Positions 10,186 to 19,250 are shown, counted from the stretch's first letter. The stretch is DNA of 64,000 nt from Pseudolabrys taiwanensis (GCF_003367395.1 NZ_CP031417.1:2666001-2730000), one strand, 5' to 3'. Made by a program: numbers and translations. Notes: generated by a model from the letters alone, not told the origin.

Positions 10186-12021
10186 CTAGGACTGCAGCAC
10201 ATAGTGCCCCGGCGCGGCGGCCAGCGGCCCGTCGGCGGAAGGAAAACCGGGAGGCGGCACCGGGCTACCTGAGTGCGCCGACACCCAGCCGGCCCATTCC
10301 GGCCACCAGGAGCCCGACTTCGTCGACGCGATGCCGAGCCAAGTATCGGGGTCGACGTGCAGGGCATCGCCCGGCGTGGTCATGACCCGGTAGTGGCGAC
10401 TGCGGTGGTTGGGCTCCGAGACGATGCCGGCGTTGTGACCGCCCGAGGTCAGGAGATAGGTGACTTCGGTCTCGGTCAGCCGGTGGATCTTATAAGTCGA
10501 CCGCCAGGGGGCGACGTGATCGCGCTCGGTACCAACGGCAAAAATTGGCACACGGATGTCGGTGAGCGACACCGGCTTGGCGCCGACGACATAGCGGCCT
10601 TCGGCAAGCTCATTGTCCAGGAACAGCTTGCGCAGATACTGCGAGTGCATGCGGTAAGGCATGCGCGTGGCGTCGGCATTCCACGCCATCAGGTCGATCA
10701 TCGGCTCGCGCTCGCCCATCAGATAATTGCGCGTCAGATAGGACCAGACGAGGTCGTTCGAGCGCAGCATCTGGAAGGCGCCGGCCATCTGCGTGGTATC
10801 GAGGAAACCCTGCTCCCACATCATGTCTTCGAGGAACGCGAGCTGGCTTTCGTTGATGAACAGCATCAGTTCGCCGGCCTCGGTGAAATCGGTCTGCGCC
10901 GCGAGCAAGGTCAGCGACGTCAGGCGGTCGTCATTGTCGCGCGCCATGGCCGCGGCGGCGATCGACAACAGCGTGCCGCCGATGCAGTAGCCGACGGCAT
11001 GAACCTTCTCGTTCGGAACAATGGCGTTGACGGCATCGAGCGCGGACATGATGCCGAGCGTGCGATAGTCGTCCATATCGAGGTCGCGATCGTCCTCGTC
11101 CGGATTCTTCCACGAGATCATGAAGACGGTGAAGCCCTGTTCGGTCAGGTATTTCACCATCGAATTGTGCGGCGACAGATCGAGAATGTAGTACTTCATA
11201 ATCCAGGCCGGCACGATCAGCACCGGCTCGGGCCGCACCGTCTCGGTCGTCGGCGCGTACTGAATGAGTTCGATCAGCCGATTGCGATACACGACCTTGC
11301 CCGGCGTTACCGCCACATCGCGGCCGACGACGAAGTTCTCGGTGCCGACCGGCTTCTTACCGCTGACCTTGCGTTGCCAGTCCTCCAGCATGTTCTGGAA
11401 GCCGGTGACGAGGTTCTTGCCGCCCTGCTCGAGCGTGCGCTGCATTACCTCCGGATTGGTCAGCAGGAAATTCGACGGCGACATCATGTCGAGGATCTGG
11501 CGCGACATGAACTCGACGACGTTCTCATGCTGCTTGCTGACGCCGCGCATACCCGTGGTGGCGTTGTGCCACCATTGTTGATTGAGCAGGAAGCCCTGAT
11601 ACATCAAATTGTAGGGCCACTTCTGCCATGCCTCGCCCGCGAAGCGCCGATCCTGCGGCAGCGGCTCGATGCATGGCGCAAGGCCGCCCTCGTGATCCAC
11701 GGCGCACTGCGCCGCGTATTGCGCGAAGCGCACACTCTTGCGCACCGCCTTGTTCACGAGTTGCAGACGTTTGCCCGGGCGGCTGGCGAGATGAACCAGC
11801 CAGTCAACATAAGCCTGCATCATCGCCGTCGGCGACAAGCCCATGGTGAGATGCGCAATGGCGGCGTGCTGCGAGCGGTCGATGATGTCGGCGAAAGCCG
11901 TGAGGGCGTAGGGATCGCGCTCGTCGCGCAGGGGTAAGGGCGCGATCGCCGGCGCCGGTAGCTGCGGCACCGTGATCACGGATAACGCGTCGGATTTCGT
12001 CAGCGTGCTGTGTTCGGCCAT
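10186..12021 (-). CDS. phaC: Class I poly(3-hydroxyalkanoate) synthase
   Basis: Polymerises (R)-3-hydroxyacyl-CoA on the PHA granule surface. At 611 residues it has the length of class I enzymes. The lipase-like box GYCIGG places the nucleophile at Cys346; Asp501 in TERDHVAPW and His529 in TSGGHNAGIV complete the triad. The N-terminal PhaC_N domain (about 100-270) includes YNLMYQGFLLNQQWW. No phaA, phaB, phasin or phaR gene is adjacent, so it is probably a stand-alone synthase locus as often seen in Hyphomicrobiales. The C-terminal tail beyond about residue 580 is Pro/Gly-rich. Confidence 0.96.
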   Translation of the reverse strand: MAEHSTLTKSDALSVITVPQLPAPAIAPLPLRDERDPYALTAFADIIDRSQHAAIAHLTMGLSPTAMMQAYVDWLVHLASRPGKRLQLVNKAVRKSVRFAQYAAQCAVDHEGGLAPCIEPLPQDRRFAGEAWQKWPYNLMYQGFLLNQQWWHNATTGMRGVSKQHENVVEFMSRQILDMMSPSNFLLTNPEVMQRTLEQGGKNLVTGFQNMLEDWQRKVSGKKPVGTENFVVGRDVAVTPGKVVYRNRLIELIQYAPTTETVRPEPVLIVPAWIMKYYILDLSPHNSMVKYLTEQGFTVFMISWKNPDEDDRDLDMDDYRTLGIMSALDAVNAIVPNEKVHAVGYCIGGTLLSIAAAAMARDNDDRLTSLTLLAAQTDFTEAGELMLFINESQLAFLEDMMWEQGFLDTTQMAGAFQMLRSNDLVWSYLTRNYLMGEREPMIDLMAWNADATRMPYRMHSQYLRKLFLDNELAEGRYVVGAKPVSLTDIRVPIFAVGTERDHVAPWRSTYKIHRLTETEVTYLLTSGGHNAGIVSEPNHRSRHYRVMTTPGDALHVDPDTWLGIASTKSGSWWPEWAGWVSAHSGSPVPPPGFPSADGPLAAAPGHYVLQS

Positions 12022-12094
12022 GGGCGCACGTTAGCGGCGTTACCACCCTCGCCGCATGACCTAGGTCAAAATCGCGACCCGCGTGTGACCAAAG

Positions 12095-12129
12095 CAAAAA
12101 AAGAACCCGCCGGCGCGCATGGCACCGGC
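12095..12129 (-). terminator. Rho-independent terminator after serA
   Basis: Read on the minus strand, GCCGGTGC and GCGCCGGC pair (one G-U) around a 5-base CATGC loop, followed after GGG by TTCTTTTTTT. It lies about 30 bases beyond the serA stop, in the correct orientation. Confidence 0.8.
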
Positions 12130-12158
12130 CGGTCAAACTTACAGGTCCGACCGCGCTA

Positions 12159-13742
12159 TCAGAAATGCAGCGGCTTGGCCTGCTGCACCTGCGGCAACGC
12201 GCGCACCTTGGCGAGCACCTGCTCGGGCAGATCGCCGTCGATCTCGATCAGCGCGATGGCGTTGCCGCCAGGCGCCTCGCGACCGACGTGGAAGGTCGCG
12301 ATGTTGATGTTGGCTTCGCCCAACGTGCCCGAGAAGGTGCCGATGAAGCCCGGCTTGTCGAGATTGGTGATATACACCATGGACGGCGCGAATTCCGCGT
12401 CCATGCGGATGCCCTTGATGTTGACGATGCGCGGACGGCCGTCGGCGAAGACCGTGCCGGAGACCCAGCGCTTCTGCTTCTCGGTCTCGACCGTCACGGT
12501 GATGAGGCTGTCGTAGTCGCCGGCGACTTCGCGGGTGACTTCCTCGACCACCATGCCGCGCTCCTTGGAGATGACCGGCGCCGAGACCACGTTGACATCG
12601 CCGAGCATCGGCCGCAGCAGGCCGGCGAGCGCGGCCGAGGTGAGCGCGCGGGTGTTCATCTGCGCGACCGTGCCCTCATAGGCGATCTGCACCTTGCTGA
12701 TGCCGGTCTCGGTAAGCTGGCCGGCGAAGGAACCGAGCTTCTCGGCGAGTTCGACAAACGGCCTGAGCTTGGGCGCCTCTTCCGCAGTGATCGACGGGAA
12801 GTTGACAGCGTTGGTGATGGCGCCGGTCATCAGATAGTCCGACATCTGCTCGGCGACCTGCAGCGCGACGTTCTCCTGCGCTTCCGTCGTGGAGGCGCCG
12901 AGATGCGGCGTGCAGATGACGTTCGGATGGCCGAACAGCACGTTCTCGGTGGCAGGCTCGGTGACGAAGACGTCGAAGGCGGCGCCGGCGACATGGCCCG
13001 AGTCGAGCGCGGCGCGCAGCGCCTGCTCATCGACCAGACCGCCGCGCGCGCAGTTGATGATGCGCACGCCCTTCTTGGTCTTGTTGATCGCCGTGGCGTC
13101 GATGATGTTCTTCGTCTTCTCGGTGAGCGGTGTATGCAGCGTGATGAAATCGGCGCGCTTGAGCAGGTCATCGAGCTCGACCTTCTCGACGCCGAGATCG
13201 AGCGCGCGCTCCGGCGACAGGAACGGATCGAAAGCGATCACCTTCATCTTCAAGCCGAGGGCGCGGTCCGCGACGATCGAGCCGATGTTGCCGCAGCCGA
13301 TGACACCGAGCGTCTTGCCGGTGATCTCGACGCCCATGAACTTGTTCTTTTCCCACTTGCCGGCCTGGGTCGAACGGTCGGCCTCCGGAATCTGGCGAGC
13401 AAGCGCCAGCATCAGCGAAATGGCGTGCTCGGCGGTGGTGATCGAATTGCCGAAGGGCGTGTTCATCACGATGATGCCCTTGGCGGTCGCCGCCGGAATG
13501 TCGACGTTGTCGACGCCGATACCGGCGCGGCCGATGACCTTCAGGTTGTTCGCCTTCTCGAGGATCTTCGGCGACACCTTGGTGGCCGAACGGATTGCGA
13601 GACCGTCGTAGTTGCCGATGAGCTCGGCAAGCTTTTCCTTGTCCTTGCCGAGGGCCGGCTGGAAGTCGACCTCGATGCCGCGATCCTTGAATATCTGCAC
13701 GGCGGCCGGAGACAGAGCGTCGGAAATGAGAACTTTGGGCAT
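12159..13742 (-). CDS. serA: D-3-phosphoglycerate dehydrogenase
   Basis: Oxidises 3-phosphoglycerate to 3-phosphohydroxypyruvate, the first step of serine synthesis. The 527-residue protein is the long form: substrate/NAD core (1-315; GxGxxG in VIGCGNIGSIVAD, catalytic His in CTPHLGAST), intervening ASB domain (about 325-440) and C-terminal ACT domain (about 454-527; VYITNLDKPGFIGTFSGTL) for possible serine feedback. The start MPKVLISDA at 13742 removes a non-conserved upstream stretch that would read through an intergenic repeat. It lies downstream of serC on the same strand, 157 bp apart, with a strong terminator after it. Confidence 0.96.
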   Translation of the reverse strand: MPKVLISDALSPAAVQIFKDRGIEVDFQPALGKDKEKLAELIGNYDGLAIRSATKVSPKILEKANNLKVIGRAGIGVDNVDIPAATAKGIIVMNTPFGNSITTAEHAISLMLALARQIPEADRSTQAGKWEKNKFMGVEITGKTLGVIGCGNIGSIVADRALGLKMKVIAFDPFLSPERALDLGVEKVELDDLLKRADFITLHTPLTEKTKNIIDATAINKTKKGVRIINCARGGLVDEQALRAALDSGHVAGAAFDVFVTEPATENVLFGHPNVICTPHLGASTTEAQENVALQVAEQMSDYLMTGAITNAVNFPSITAEEAPKLRPFVELAEKLGSFAGQLTETGISKVQIAYEGTVAQMNTRALTSAALAGLLRPMLGDVNVVSAPVISKERGMVVEEVTREVAGDYDSLITVTVETEKQKRWVSGTVFADGRPRIVNIKGIRMDAEFAPSMVYITNLDKPGFIGTFSGTLGEANINIATFHVGREAPGGNAIALIEIDGDLPEQVLAKVRALPQVQQAKPLHF

Positions 13743-13754
13743 GGGATGTGATCC

Positions 13755-13880
13755 TGCTGTCTGCGCCGTCGTCCTGAGGTGCGAGCTAAGAGAGCCTCGA
13801 AGGATGGCGGCCGAATTGTTTGATTCCTGGGCCGTCGCCCTTCGAGGGCCGCCTACGGCGGCCACCTCAGGGTGACGGAT
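13755..13880. repeat. Intergenic repeat of the rhizobial CCTGAGG/CCTCAGG type
   Basis: The serC-serA spacer contains CGTCCTGAGGTGCGAGC, then GAGCCTCGAAGGATGG and a later CCCTTCGAGGGCCGCC with CACCTCAGGGTGACGG. The outer parts are inverted relative to each other and the inner parts repeat CTCGAAGG/CCTTCGAG. The same vocabulary recurs at 51830-51953. Such elements are widespread in Bradyrhizobium-like genomes (recalled knowledge). Confidence 0.6.
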
Positions 13881-13899
13881 CAATGTCGGAGTGGCGGCG

Positions 13900-15072
13900 T
13901 TACGCCGCCTTGGCGAGCGCGGCCTTGGCTTCGGCGAAGGCCCAGTCGAGCCACGGCGTCAGCGCTTCGACGTCCGCCTTCTCGACGGTGGCGCCGCACC
14001 AGATGCGAAGGCCCGGAGGCGCGTCGCGATAGTGGCCGATGTCGAGACCGGCCTCTTCCTTCTCCACCAGCGAGGCGAGTTGCTTGGCGAATGCCGCTTG
14101 CGCATCGCTCGACAGTGACGTGACGGCCGGATCGACGACCTTCAGGCACACCGAGGTATTGGAGCGGATATCAGCCGACACCGCGAGGAAATCGACCCAC
14201 GGCGTCTTCGCCGCCCAGTCCGCCAGCACCTTGGTGTTGGCGTCGGCACGCGCGATCAGCGCCTTGAGCCCGCCGATCGACTTCGCCCACTGCAGCGTGT
14301 CGAGATAGTCCTCGACGCACAGCATCGACGGCGTGTTGATGGTCTCGCCCACGAAAATGCCTTCGTTGATCTTGCCGCCCTTGGTCATGCGGAAGATCTT
14401 CGGCAGCGGCCAGGCCGGCTTGTAGGTCTCGAGACGCTCGACCGCGCGGGGCGACAGGATGAGCATGCCGTGCGCGGCTTCGCCGCCCAGCGCCTTCTGC
14501 CAGGAGAAGGTCACGACATCGAGCTTGTCCCAGTCGAGCTTCTGGGCGAAGGCCGCCGAGGTGGCGTCGCAAATGGTGAGGCCCTTGCGGTCCGCGGCGA
14601 TCCAATCGCCATTCGGCACGCGCACGCCAGAGGTGGTGCCGTTCCAAGTGAACACCACGTCGGTATTGAAATCGACCTTCTTGAGGTCGGGAATTTCGCC
14701 GTACGGCGCCTTGAGCACCGTCACGTCTTTCAGCTTGAGTTGCTTCTCGACGTCGGTGACCCAGCCTTCGCCGAAGGATTCCCAGGTCAGCATGGTGACG
14801 GGGCGTGCGCCCAGCATCGACCACATGGCCATTTCGACGGCGCCCGTATCGGAGGCCGGCACGATACCGATGCGGTAATCGGCGGGGACTTCGAGCACTT
14901 CGCGGGTCAGATCGATGGCGCGCTTCAGCTTCGCCTTACCGATCTTGGCGCGGTGCGACCGTCCGAGAGCTGCGTCTGTGAGGGCTTGGAGGTTCCAGCC
15001 GGGGCGCTTGGCGCAGGGGCCGGACGAAAAGTGCGGGGTTACCGGCCGCACGCCGGGCTTCGTCGCTGTCAT
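13900..15072 (-). CDS. serC: Phosphoserine aminotransferase
   Basis: PLP enzyme converting 3-phosphohydroxypyruvate and glutamate to phosphoserine. The 390-residue protein belongs to the alphaproteobacterial SerC group: [13 protein letters not shown] at the N-terminus, GRSHR for phosphate binding, and the PLP lysine in [13 protein letters not shown] (about 200). The start ATG at 15072 follows a short structured leader with GGAAGGA. It is first in the serC-serA unit. No serB is present. Confidence 0.96.
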   Translation of the reverse strand: MTATKPGVRPVTPHFSSGPCAKRPGWNLQALTDAALGRSHRAKIGKAKLKRAIDLTREVLEVPADYRIGIVPASDTGAVEMAMWSMLGARPVTMLTWESFGEGWVTDVEKQLKLKDVTVLKAPYGEIPDLKKVDFNTDVVFTWNGTTSGVRVPNGDWIAADRKGLTICDATSAAFAQKLDWDKLDVVTFSWQKALGGEAAHGMLILSPRAVERLETYKPAWPLPKIFRMTKGGKINEGIFVGETINTPSMLCVEDYLDTLQWAKSIGGLKALIARADANTKVLADWAAKTPWVDFLAVSADIRSNTSVCLKVVDPAVTSLSSDAQAAFAKQLASLVEKEEAGLDIGHYRDAPPGLRIWCGATVEKADVEALTPWLDWAFAEAKAALAKAA

Positions 15073-15119
15073 AACCTATCCTTCCAGATAGCAGCCCCTC
15101 GTTGGGGAGGGGTGTCCCA
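15073..15119 (-). ncRNA. Structured 5' leader of serC (candidate serC RNA motif)
   Basis: On the minus strand the predicted leader holds two hairpins: CCCCT/AGGGG (15095-15112) and, immediately before the start codon, CTATC-TGGAAG-GATAG (15076-15091), whose loop and 3' arm contain the Shine-Dalgarno GGAAGGA. A putative cis-regulatory serC RNA motif is known from alphaproteobacterial serC leaders; position and compactness fit, but I could not compare with the covariance model. Confidence 0.5.
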
Positions 15120-15125
15120 CTGGCG

Positions 15126-15154
15126 GAGATAGGCGAAGCGACGCGCCGGGTCAA
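15126..15154 (-). promoter_or_regulatory. Sigma-70-type promoter of serC
   Basis: TTGACC (minus strand, 15149-15154) and TATCTC (15126-15131) are separated by exactly 17 bp. The expected start would be near 15119, giving a leader of about 47 nt that contains the two hairpins before serC. Confidence 0.6.
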
Positions 15155-15192
15155 CTCATTTCGATACCGTCGAAAGGAATAATGCGTGAGCG

Positions 15193-16044
15193 CTAGAAGC
15201 GAACGCCGACACCAAGACGGCCGGTGCTCAAATTGGTGCGGATGCTGTTCACCGACGAGAACGAGATGAACTCGTACTCGGCGCGCAGGAAGACGTTCGG
15301 CAGCAACGCCACGTCCACGCCGACGCCGCCGAGGAAGCCGATCGCAAAGGCGTTGTTCTTGGCGTCGGTTTTGCTACCGCTGAAGTTATATGGCGAGCCG
15401 CCGCTAGCACTGGTCCCACTCGCGGTTACCGAAGCGGAATTGACGTAGTTGAAGCGGCCGACCGCGAGACCGAGCATCGCATAAGGCAGGAACTGCCCGA
15501 TGGCGTAACCGGCACGGCCGCGCAACGTGGCGTAATCGACGAGCTTGATCGATGACGAGGATCGAACGGTGACTGAGTTCTCGTAGCCGTCCGAGGTATT
15601 GAAGATCCGGCTCATCGAGTCGGTTGCCGAAGCCTCCAACGAAGACATGTAATTATAGGACAGATCGGCCCCGAGAACGAGCTCGCTCCACTGCCAGTTA
15701 TAGCCGATGAAGCCACCGTACTGACGGCTGTTCGAGCTGGTCGACGGCAGCGTCGTCCAGCCGGACACATTGCCCTCGTTCTCGATGGTGGTGTTACGCA
15801 GGATGTATGAGATCTGGCTGCTGGTGCTGTTGCCGAAGTTGGCGTTGAGGCTCGATAAGCCGATCGTCGCGCCGAACTGCACGCCGTCCCAGCGCACAAA
15901 AGCCGGCGTGTCGCTGAACGAGCCGCGCAGCCAATCGTCGTCGTCCGGCAAATCCGCGGCGCGCGCGCCGCCGATCGTGACCAGGAGCAATGCGGCGGCT
16001 GCAACGGGACGCAGCAAGGCGCTATCGTACATACGGGAAGTCAT
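15193..16044 (-). CDS. Outer-membrane beta-barrel protein (Omp25/OmpA-like porin family)
   Basis: About 283 residues with a signal peptide (hydrophobic run VAAAALLLVTIGGARAAD, cleavage near ARA-AD). The mature part has alternating aromatic/hydrophobic strands, YGGFIGYNWQWSELVLGADLSY, and ends in GRLGVGVRF with a terminal Phe, the signature of BAM-assembled barrels. The ATG at 16044 has GGAG 6 bases upstream and overlaps the end of the preceding barrel gene by 23 bp, so translation is likely coupled. The specific role (structural, adhesion or small-solute diffusion) is unknown. Confidence 0.8.
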   Translation of the reverse strand: MTSRMYDSALLRPVAAAALLLVTIGGARAADLPDDDDWLRGSFSDTPAFVRWDGVQFGATIGLSSLNANFGNSTSSQISYILRNTTIENEGNVSGWTTLPSTSSNSRQYGGFIGYNWQWSELVLGADLSYNYMSSLEASATDSMSRIFNTSDGYENSVTVRSSSSIKLVDYATLRGRAGYAIGQFLPYAMLGLAVGRFNYVNSASVTASGTSASGGSPYNFSGSKTDAKNNAFAIGFLGGVGVDVALLPNVFLRAEYEFISFSSVNSIRTNLSTGRLGVGVRF

Positions 16045-16753
16045 CGAAACTCCAACGGACACCAACACGCAACTCGTGGGCGGCGAGTGTCTTCAGCGTC
16101 ATGGCGCCGAAGGCATCGCTTCCCGTCGTCGCATCACCAAAATTGAGATAGCGGTAGCCGAGATCGACCATCAGATTGGGCGCGACCGCATAGGCGACAC
16201 CGCCCATGACCGCCCACGCGAAGCGCCATTGCGTATTCGAGGTGCCGCTCGTGAAAGGCGGCGCGCCCGTGCTCACGTAATCGGTCGTGCGTAGATAGGA
16301 CACGCCGGCGCCGGCGCCGATATAGGGCGTCGCACGGTACCAGGTGCCGAGATCGAGATAGCCGTTGAACAGTGCGGTGACCGCCGACACCTTCGCCGAG
16401 GTGTCGCCGCTCGAGAGAACCGAGCCTTTGTATTTCATCGGCGCGGTGTAATCGACGGTAAGGTCGGTGCGAATCCAATCGCTCTTGTAACCGACGCCGG
16501 CGCCGCCGGTAAAACCGTTGCCGAGACTGTTGCCGGTGGGATTGGGAAAGCCGGGCGCCGATTGTGCGCCATCGATATGGCCCCAGTAGTAACCGAGGTC
16601 GCCACGCACGTACCAGCCGCCGTTCGGCACGATGAGCGCCGGCTTCGGCGGCGGAGGCAGATTCTGCGGCATGTCCGCGGCCATCGCAGTGTTCATGGCG
16701 ACAGTCGCCTGCCCCACAACACCGACGATCGCGAACAGTTTCAGCCAACGCAT
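16022..16753 (-). CDS. Outer-membrane beta-barrel protein (Omp25-like)
   Basis: A 243-residue protein with signal peptide MRWLKLFAIVGVVGQATVAM and a cleavage site near AMA-AD. WYVRGDLGYYWG, NGYLDLGTWYRATPYIGAGAGVSYL and a C-terminal LRVGVRWSF are typical of the eight-stranded Omp25/31 family of Hyphomicrobiales. The start at 16753 is chosen because the signal peptide begins there. It overlaps the downstream barrel gene and shares with the upstream gene (16910-17836) the phrases WYLRGDIG, NGYVDLGTW and PFIGAG, so these two are paralogues. Confidence 0.82.
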   Translation of the reverse strand: MRWLKLFAIVGVVGQATVAMNTAMAADMPQNLPPPPKPALIVPNGGWYVRGDLGYYWGHIDGAQSAPGFPNPTGNSLGNGFTGGAGVGYKSDWIRTDLTVDYTAPMKYKGSVLSSGDTSAKVSAVTALFNGYLDLGTWYRATPYIGAGAGVSYLRTTDYVSTGAPPFTSGTSNTQWRFAWAVMGGVAYAVAPNLMVDLGYRYLNFGDATTGSDAFGAMTLKTLAAHELRVGVRWSFDDFPYVR

Positions 16754-16909
16754 GACACCGCGTCCTTCGCTGCCGGCGCGACCGCCGTGACGGTCGTGGC
16801 CTGCTTCGTCCGCCCTAAATTGCCGGAGACAAGTAAAGGGCGGCTTAACCATAAATCTTCACCATGACCGGCCGCCGTTAACCGTGAGCTGGGCGGCGGC
16901 CGCATCAGG

Positions 16910-17836
16910 TCAGCCTTTGCTATGGAGCGGCGGATAAACCGGCGCAGGCTGATAGACCGGCGGCGGCGCATAGACTGGCGGCGGCGCGTAATACGCAGGC
17001 CGCGTGTCGAATGCGTCGAAGTTCATGCGTACGCCGAGTCGGAGATCGTGCGACGTGAGGTGACGGAACTCCGTCGGATTGTAGTAGTTGTTGGTGCCGT
17101 CGAAGCGCGCGATGTCGCCGCTTTGGGCATTGCCGAGATCGACGTAGCGATATGCAAACTCGATCGTCGTGTTCTTGGTGACCTTGTAGCCGACACCCGC
17201 ATAGAGCGCCCAGGCGAACTGCCATTTGCTCGCCGAACCGGCATAGGCGTCGCTGCCGCCACTGCCGGCGCAATTCGAGCTGTCGTTACAGGTCGAGAAG
17301 TCGCCGAAGTTGCTGATCGTGTTCCGGCTCGTACCGATGCCGGCGCCGATGAATGGGGTGATGTTCGCCCAGGTGCCAAGGTCGACATAGCCGTTGAGCA
17401 GGAACAGCCATTCCGACTTGCTCGCGGTGTAGCGATCGCTGGCGTAGCACGGCGGACCGCTCATGCAGGAGCCATCCGGCAGACGGCCGACGTCGAGACC
17501 GTGGAAGTTCGCCTTGGCACGGTATTCACCGGTCACGTCGACGCGGAACCAGTCGTTGACGTTGTAGCCGATACCGATGCCGAAGGTCGGCGCGGCATCG
17601 AAGCTCTTGTCGACGTTCGTGACCGACGAGAAATTGTTGTAGTTGGTGTTCCAGAGGCTATCGACCTGCTGGTTGCTGAAGCCGATATCGCCGCGCAGAT
17701 ACCAACCGCCCGCGAACTCTTCGACCGGAGGCGGCGGCGCATAAACCGGAGGCGGCGAGTAGTCAGCGGCTTGCGCCGCGGAGAATGCAAACGGAGCAAG
17801 CCCCGCCAGGATTGAAAGCGTCAGACGCCGTACCAT
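16910..17836 (-). CDS. Outer-membrane beta-barrel protein with APPPVY-repeat tail
   Basis: A 308-residue relative of the preceding barrel. Signal peptide MVRRLTLSILAGLAPFAFSA, mature end near AQA-AD. Short Pro-rich segments (PPPVYAPPPPVEEF) precede the first strand, and the barrel ends in DLRLGVRMNFDAFDTR, followed by an unusual tail with repeated APPPVY/QPAPVY units instead of a terminal Phe. Cysteine pairs in DGSCMSGPPCYASDRY and STCNDSSNCAG suggest extracellular-loop disulfides. The tail may extend into the periplasm and contact peptidoglycan (inference). A CtrA-like motif and T-rich repeats lie upstream. Confidence 0.82.
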   Translation of the reverse strand: MVRRLTLSILAGLAPFAFSAAQAADYSPPPVYAPPPPVEEFAGGWYLRGDIGFSNQQVDSLWNTNYNNFSSVTNVDKSFDAAPTFGIGIGYNVNDWFRVDVTGEYRAKANFHGLDVGRLPDGSCMSGPPCYASDRYTASKSEWLFLLNGYVDLGTWANITPFIGAGIGTSRNTISNFGDFSTCNDSSNCAGSGGSDAYAGSASKWQFAWALYAGVGYKVTKNTTIEFAYRYVDLGNAQSGDIARFDGTNNYYNPTEFRHLTSHDLRLGVRMNFDAFDTRPAYYAPPPVYAPPPVYQPAPVYPPLHSKG

Positions 17837-17909
17837 TTCATCGTCCCTTCTCAAGTCCGGCGCTTCCCCCAAGCGACAGACCATTAATGGCGACGATGGC
17901 AGCAAATTC

Positions 17910-17925
17910 TTAAGTGGCGCTTAAC
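17910..17925. promoter_or_regulatory. CtrA-like site upstream of an outer-membrane protein gene
   Basis: TTAAGTGGCGCTTAAC fits the alphaproteobacterial CtrA consensus TTAA-N7-TTAAC. It lies about 75 bp before the start of the barrel gene at 17836, followed by further TTAAC copies at 17934 and 17947. Binding is not demonstrated. Confidence 0.4.
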
Positions 17926-18020
17926 CCTGTTTTTTAACTACGGTTTTTAACCATCTTTTGCGCGACCAGAGTTCCGTTTTAGCAAACTGTTTACCGGTGT
18001 GACGCGGGCATCCGAACCAG

Positions 18021-18053
18021 AAACAAAAACGGCCGGACCCAGGGCCCGGCCGT
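18021..18053 (-). terminator. Rho-independent terminator after bfr
   Basis: Minus-strand hairpin with arms ACGGCCGG and CCGGCCGT around a 9-base loop, followed by TTTTTGTTT. It lies about 30 bases beyond the bfr stop, in the correct orientation. Confidence 0.85.
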
Positions 18054-18082
18054 TCGGATCGCAGCAAGAACGATGAGAAACG

Positions 18083-18568
18083 TCAGTCGCCTTCGTGCAT
18101 CTCACCGATGTGATGCTGCGCGTAGAGCTGCACGCCGATCTGCTCGACGAGGGTCAACTGCGTTTCGAGGAAGTCGATGTGGTGCTCTTCGTCCTTCATC
18201 AGCTTCTCGAAGATGTCGCGCGTGACGTAGTCCTTCACCGAATGACAGTGCGTCGCGGCCTCCTGATAGAGCTCGCGCGCGAACATCTCGGCGGCGAGAT
18301 CGCAATCGAGCACTTCCTTCACGTTCTGCCCGATGTGCAGCGGGTCGAGCACCTGCATGTTCGGGAAGCCATCGAAGAAGATGATGCGCTCGACCAGTTT
18401 GTCGGCGTGCTCCATCTCCTCGATGGATTCCTTGCGCCACTGCTTGGCCAGATCCTTGTAGCCCCAGTTGTCGAGCAGGCGGTAATGCAGCCAATACTGA
18501 TTGATCGCCGTGAGCTCGTGGCGCAGCGCCTTGTTGAGATATTCGATGACCTTCGCGTCGCCCTTCAT
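18083..18568 (-). CDS. bfr: Bacterioferritin
   Basis: A 161-residue haem-containing ferritin that stores iron in a 24-mer. All expected residues are in place: ferroxidase ligands Glu18, Glu51, His54, Glu94, Glu127 and His130, and haem-ligating Met52 (EEMEHADKL). The start at 18568 is the conserved [12 protein letters not shown]; the in-frame extension upstream is not part of the family. An Irr-type palindrome lies about 60 bp upstream and the ferredoxin gene bfd is next on the same strand, forming the usual iron storage and release pair. Confidence 0.96.
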   Translation of the reverse strand: MKGDAKVIEYLNKALRHELTAINQYWLHYRLLDNWGYKDLAKQWRKESIEEMEHADKLVERIIFFDGFPNMQVLDPLHIGQNVKEVLDCDLAAEMFARELYQEAATHCHSVKDYVTRDIFEKLMKDEEHHIDFLETQLTLVEQIGVQLYAQHHIGEMHEGD

Positions 18569-18626
18569 GGCGGAAACACCTTTCGTAGAATGCAAACAAA
18601 CGGAAGCAGGCGCGATCAAACGCTGA

Positions 18627-18641
18627 TTAGCATAATTCTAA
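18627..18641. promoter_or_regulatory. Iron control element (Irr box-like) upstream of bfr
   Basis: TTAGCATAATTCTAA matches the ICE/Irr dyad TTAGAA-N3-TTCTAA at all but one arm position. It lies 59 bp before the bfr start. In Bradyrhizobium-type bacteria Irr controls iron storage genes through such sites; the assignment here is by motif. Confidence 0.55.
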
Positions 18642-18685
18642 TCTGGCAAAAACGTTCGGTTGCCGCAACCAACAGCGAAGACGGA

Positions 18686-18907
18686 TCAGCCGTTGTGGTG
18701 GCTGTGCGTGGCGCAGGCGCAACCCGTGGGACAGCCGGCAGCGCCGATGGCCTCGTCCATGATCTTGCGGATGGTGCGGGCGCAGCGGCCGCACTGGGCC
18801 GAACAGCCGAGACAGCCATAAACCTGGCCGGTAGAGCGCGGATTGGCCGAGGTGACGGCGCGGCGCACTTCGTGGTCGCTAAGGACGTTGCAGGAACAGA
18901 CAATCAT
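18686..18907 (-). CDS. bfd: Bacterioferritin-associated [2Fe-2S] ferredoxin
   Basis: A 73-residue Bfd protein that reduces and mobilises iron from bacterioferritin. MIVCSCNVLSD at the N-terminus and YGCLGCSAQCGRCA place the four cluster cysteines in the family pattern C-x-C...C-x2-C. The C-terminus adds a Cys/His-rich tail (CPTGCACATHSHH), which may be an extra metal-binding extension. The gene precedes bfr and has its own Irr-type motif. Confidence 0.92.
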   Translation of the reverse strand: MIVCSCNVLSDHEVRRAVTSANPRSTGQVYGCLGCSAQCGRCARTIRKIMDEAIGAAGCPTGCACATHSHHNG

Positions 18908-18997
18908 CGCGTTTCGAGACCCGGCGGTTCGTTCGAGCGAACCTAAGATGACAGTTTGGGTACCGGCTTCGTTGCGCCAAGTCAAAGGAAAACGCAG

Positions 18998-19014
18998 TTT
19001 AAAAACGTTCTAAA
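18998..19014. promoter_or_regulatory. Iron control element (Irr box-like) upstream of bfd
   Basis: TTTAAAAACGTTCTAAA is a near match to the ICE dyad; its 15-base core (18999-19013) differs from TTAGAA-N3-TTCTAA at one position. It lies about 90 bp before the bfd start. Together with the copy before bfr it indicates Irr-dependent iron control of both genes. Confidence 0.6.
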
Positions 19015-19250
19015 GTATTGAATTACAACAGTTTTTTGCCTCGCTTACGCATCTGCAACCAACTTTTTGATGGCCGCAGAATAGTTTGCGGACATTGCGC
19101 CGCACCCGCCCGGCGGCCATGCGACGATGCCTGCGCAAAAAAATTTGGGAGGCATGTCGATCCGGCGCCCCTCGTTCGTCGTCTGAGCAGAGGCCGGGGT
19201 GGCCTCGCATGGAACCACAGGCGATCCGATAGGCGCGTGATGGCGATAGT

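Noticed and set aside
12165..13751. Plus-strand frame of about 528 codons over serA
   Set aside because: Antisense shadow of serA with no recognisable domain.
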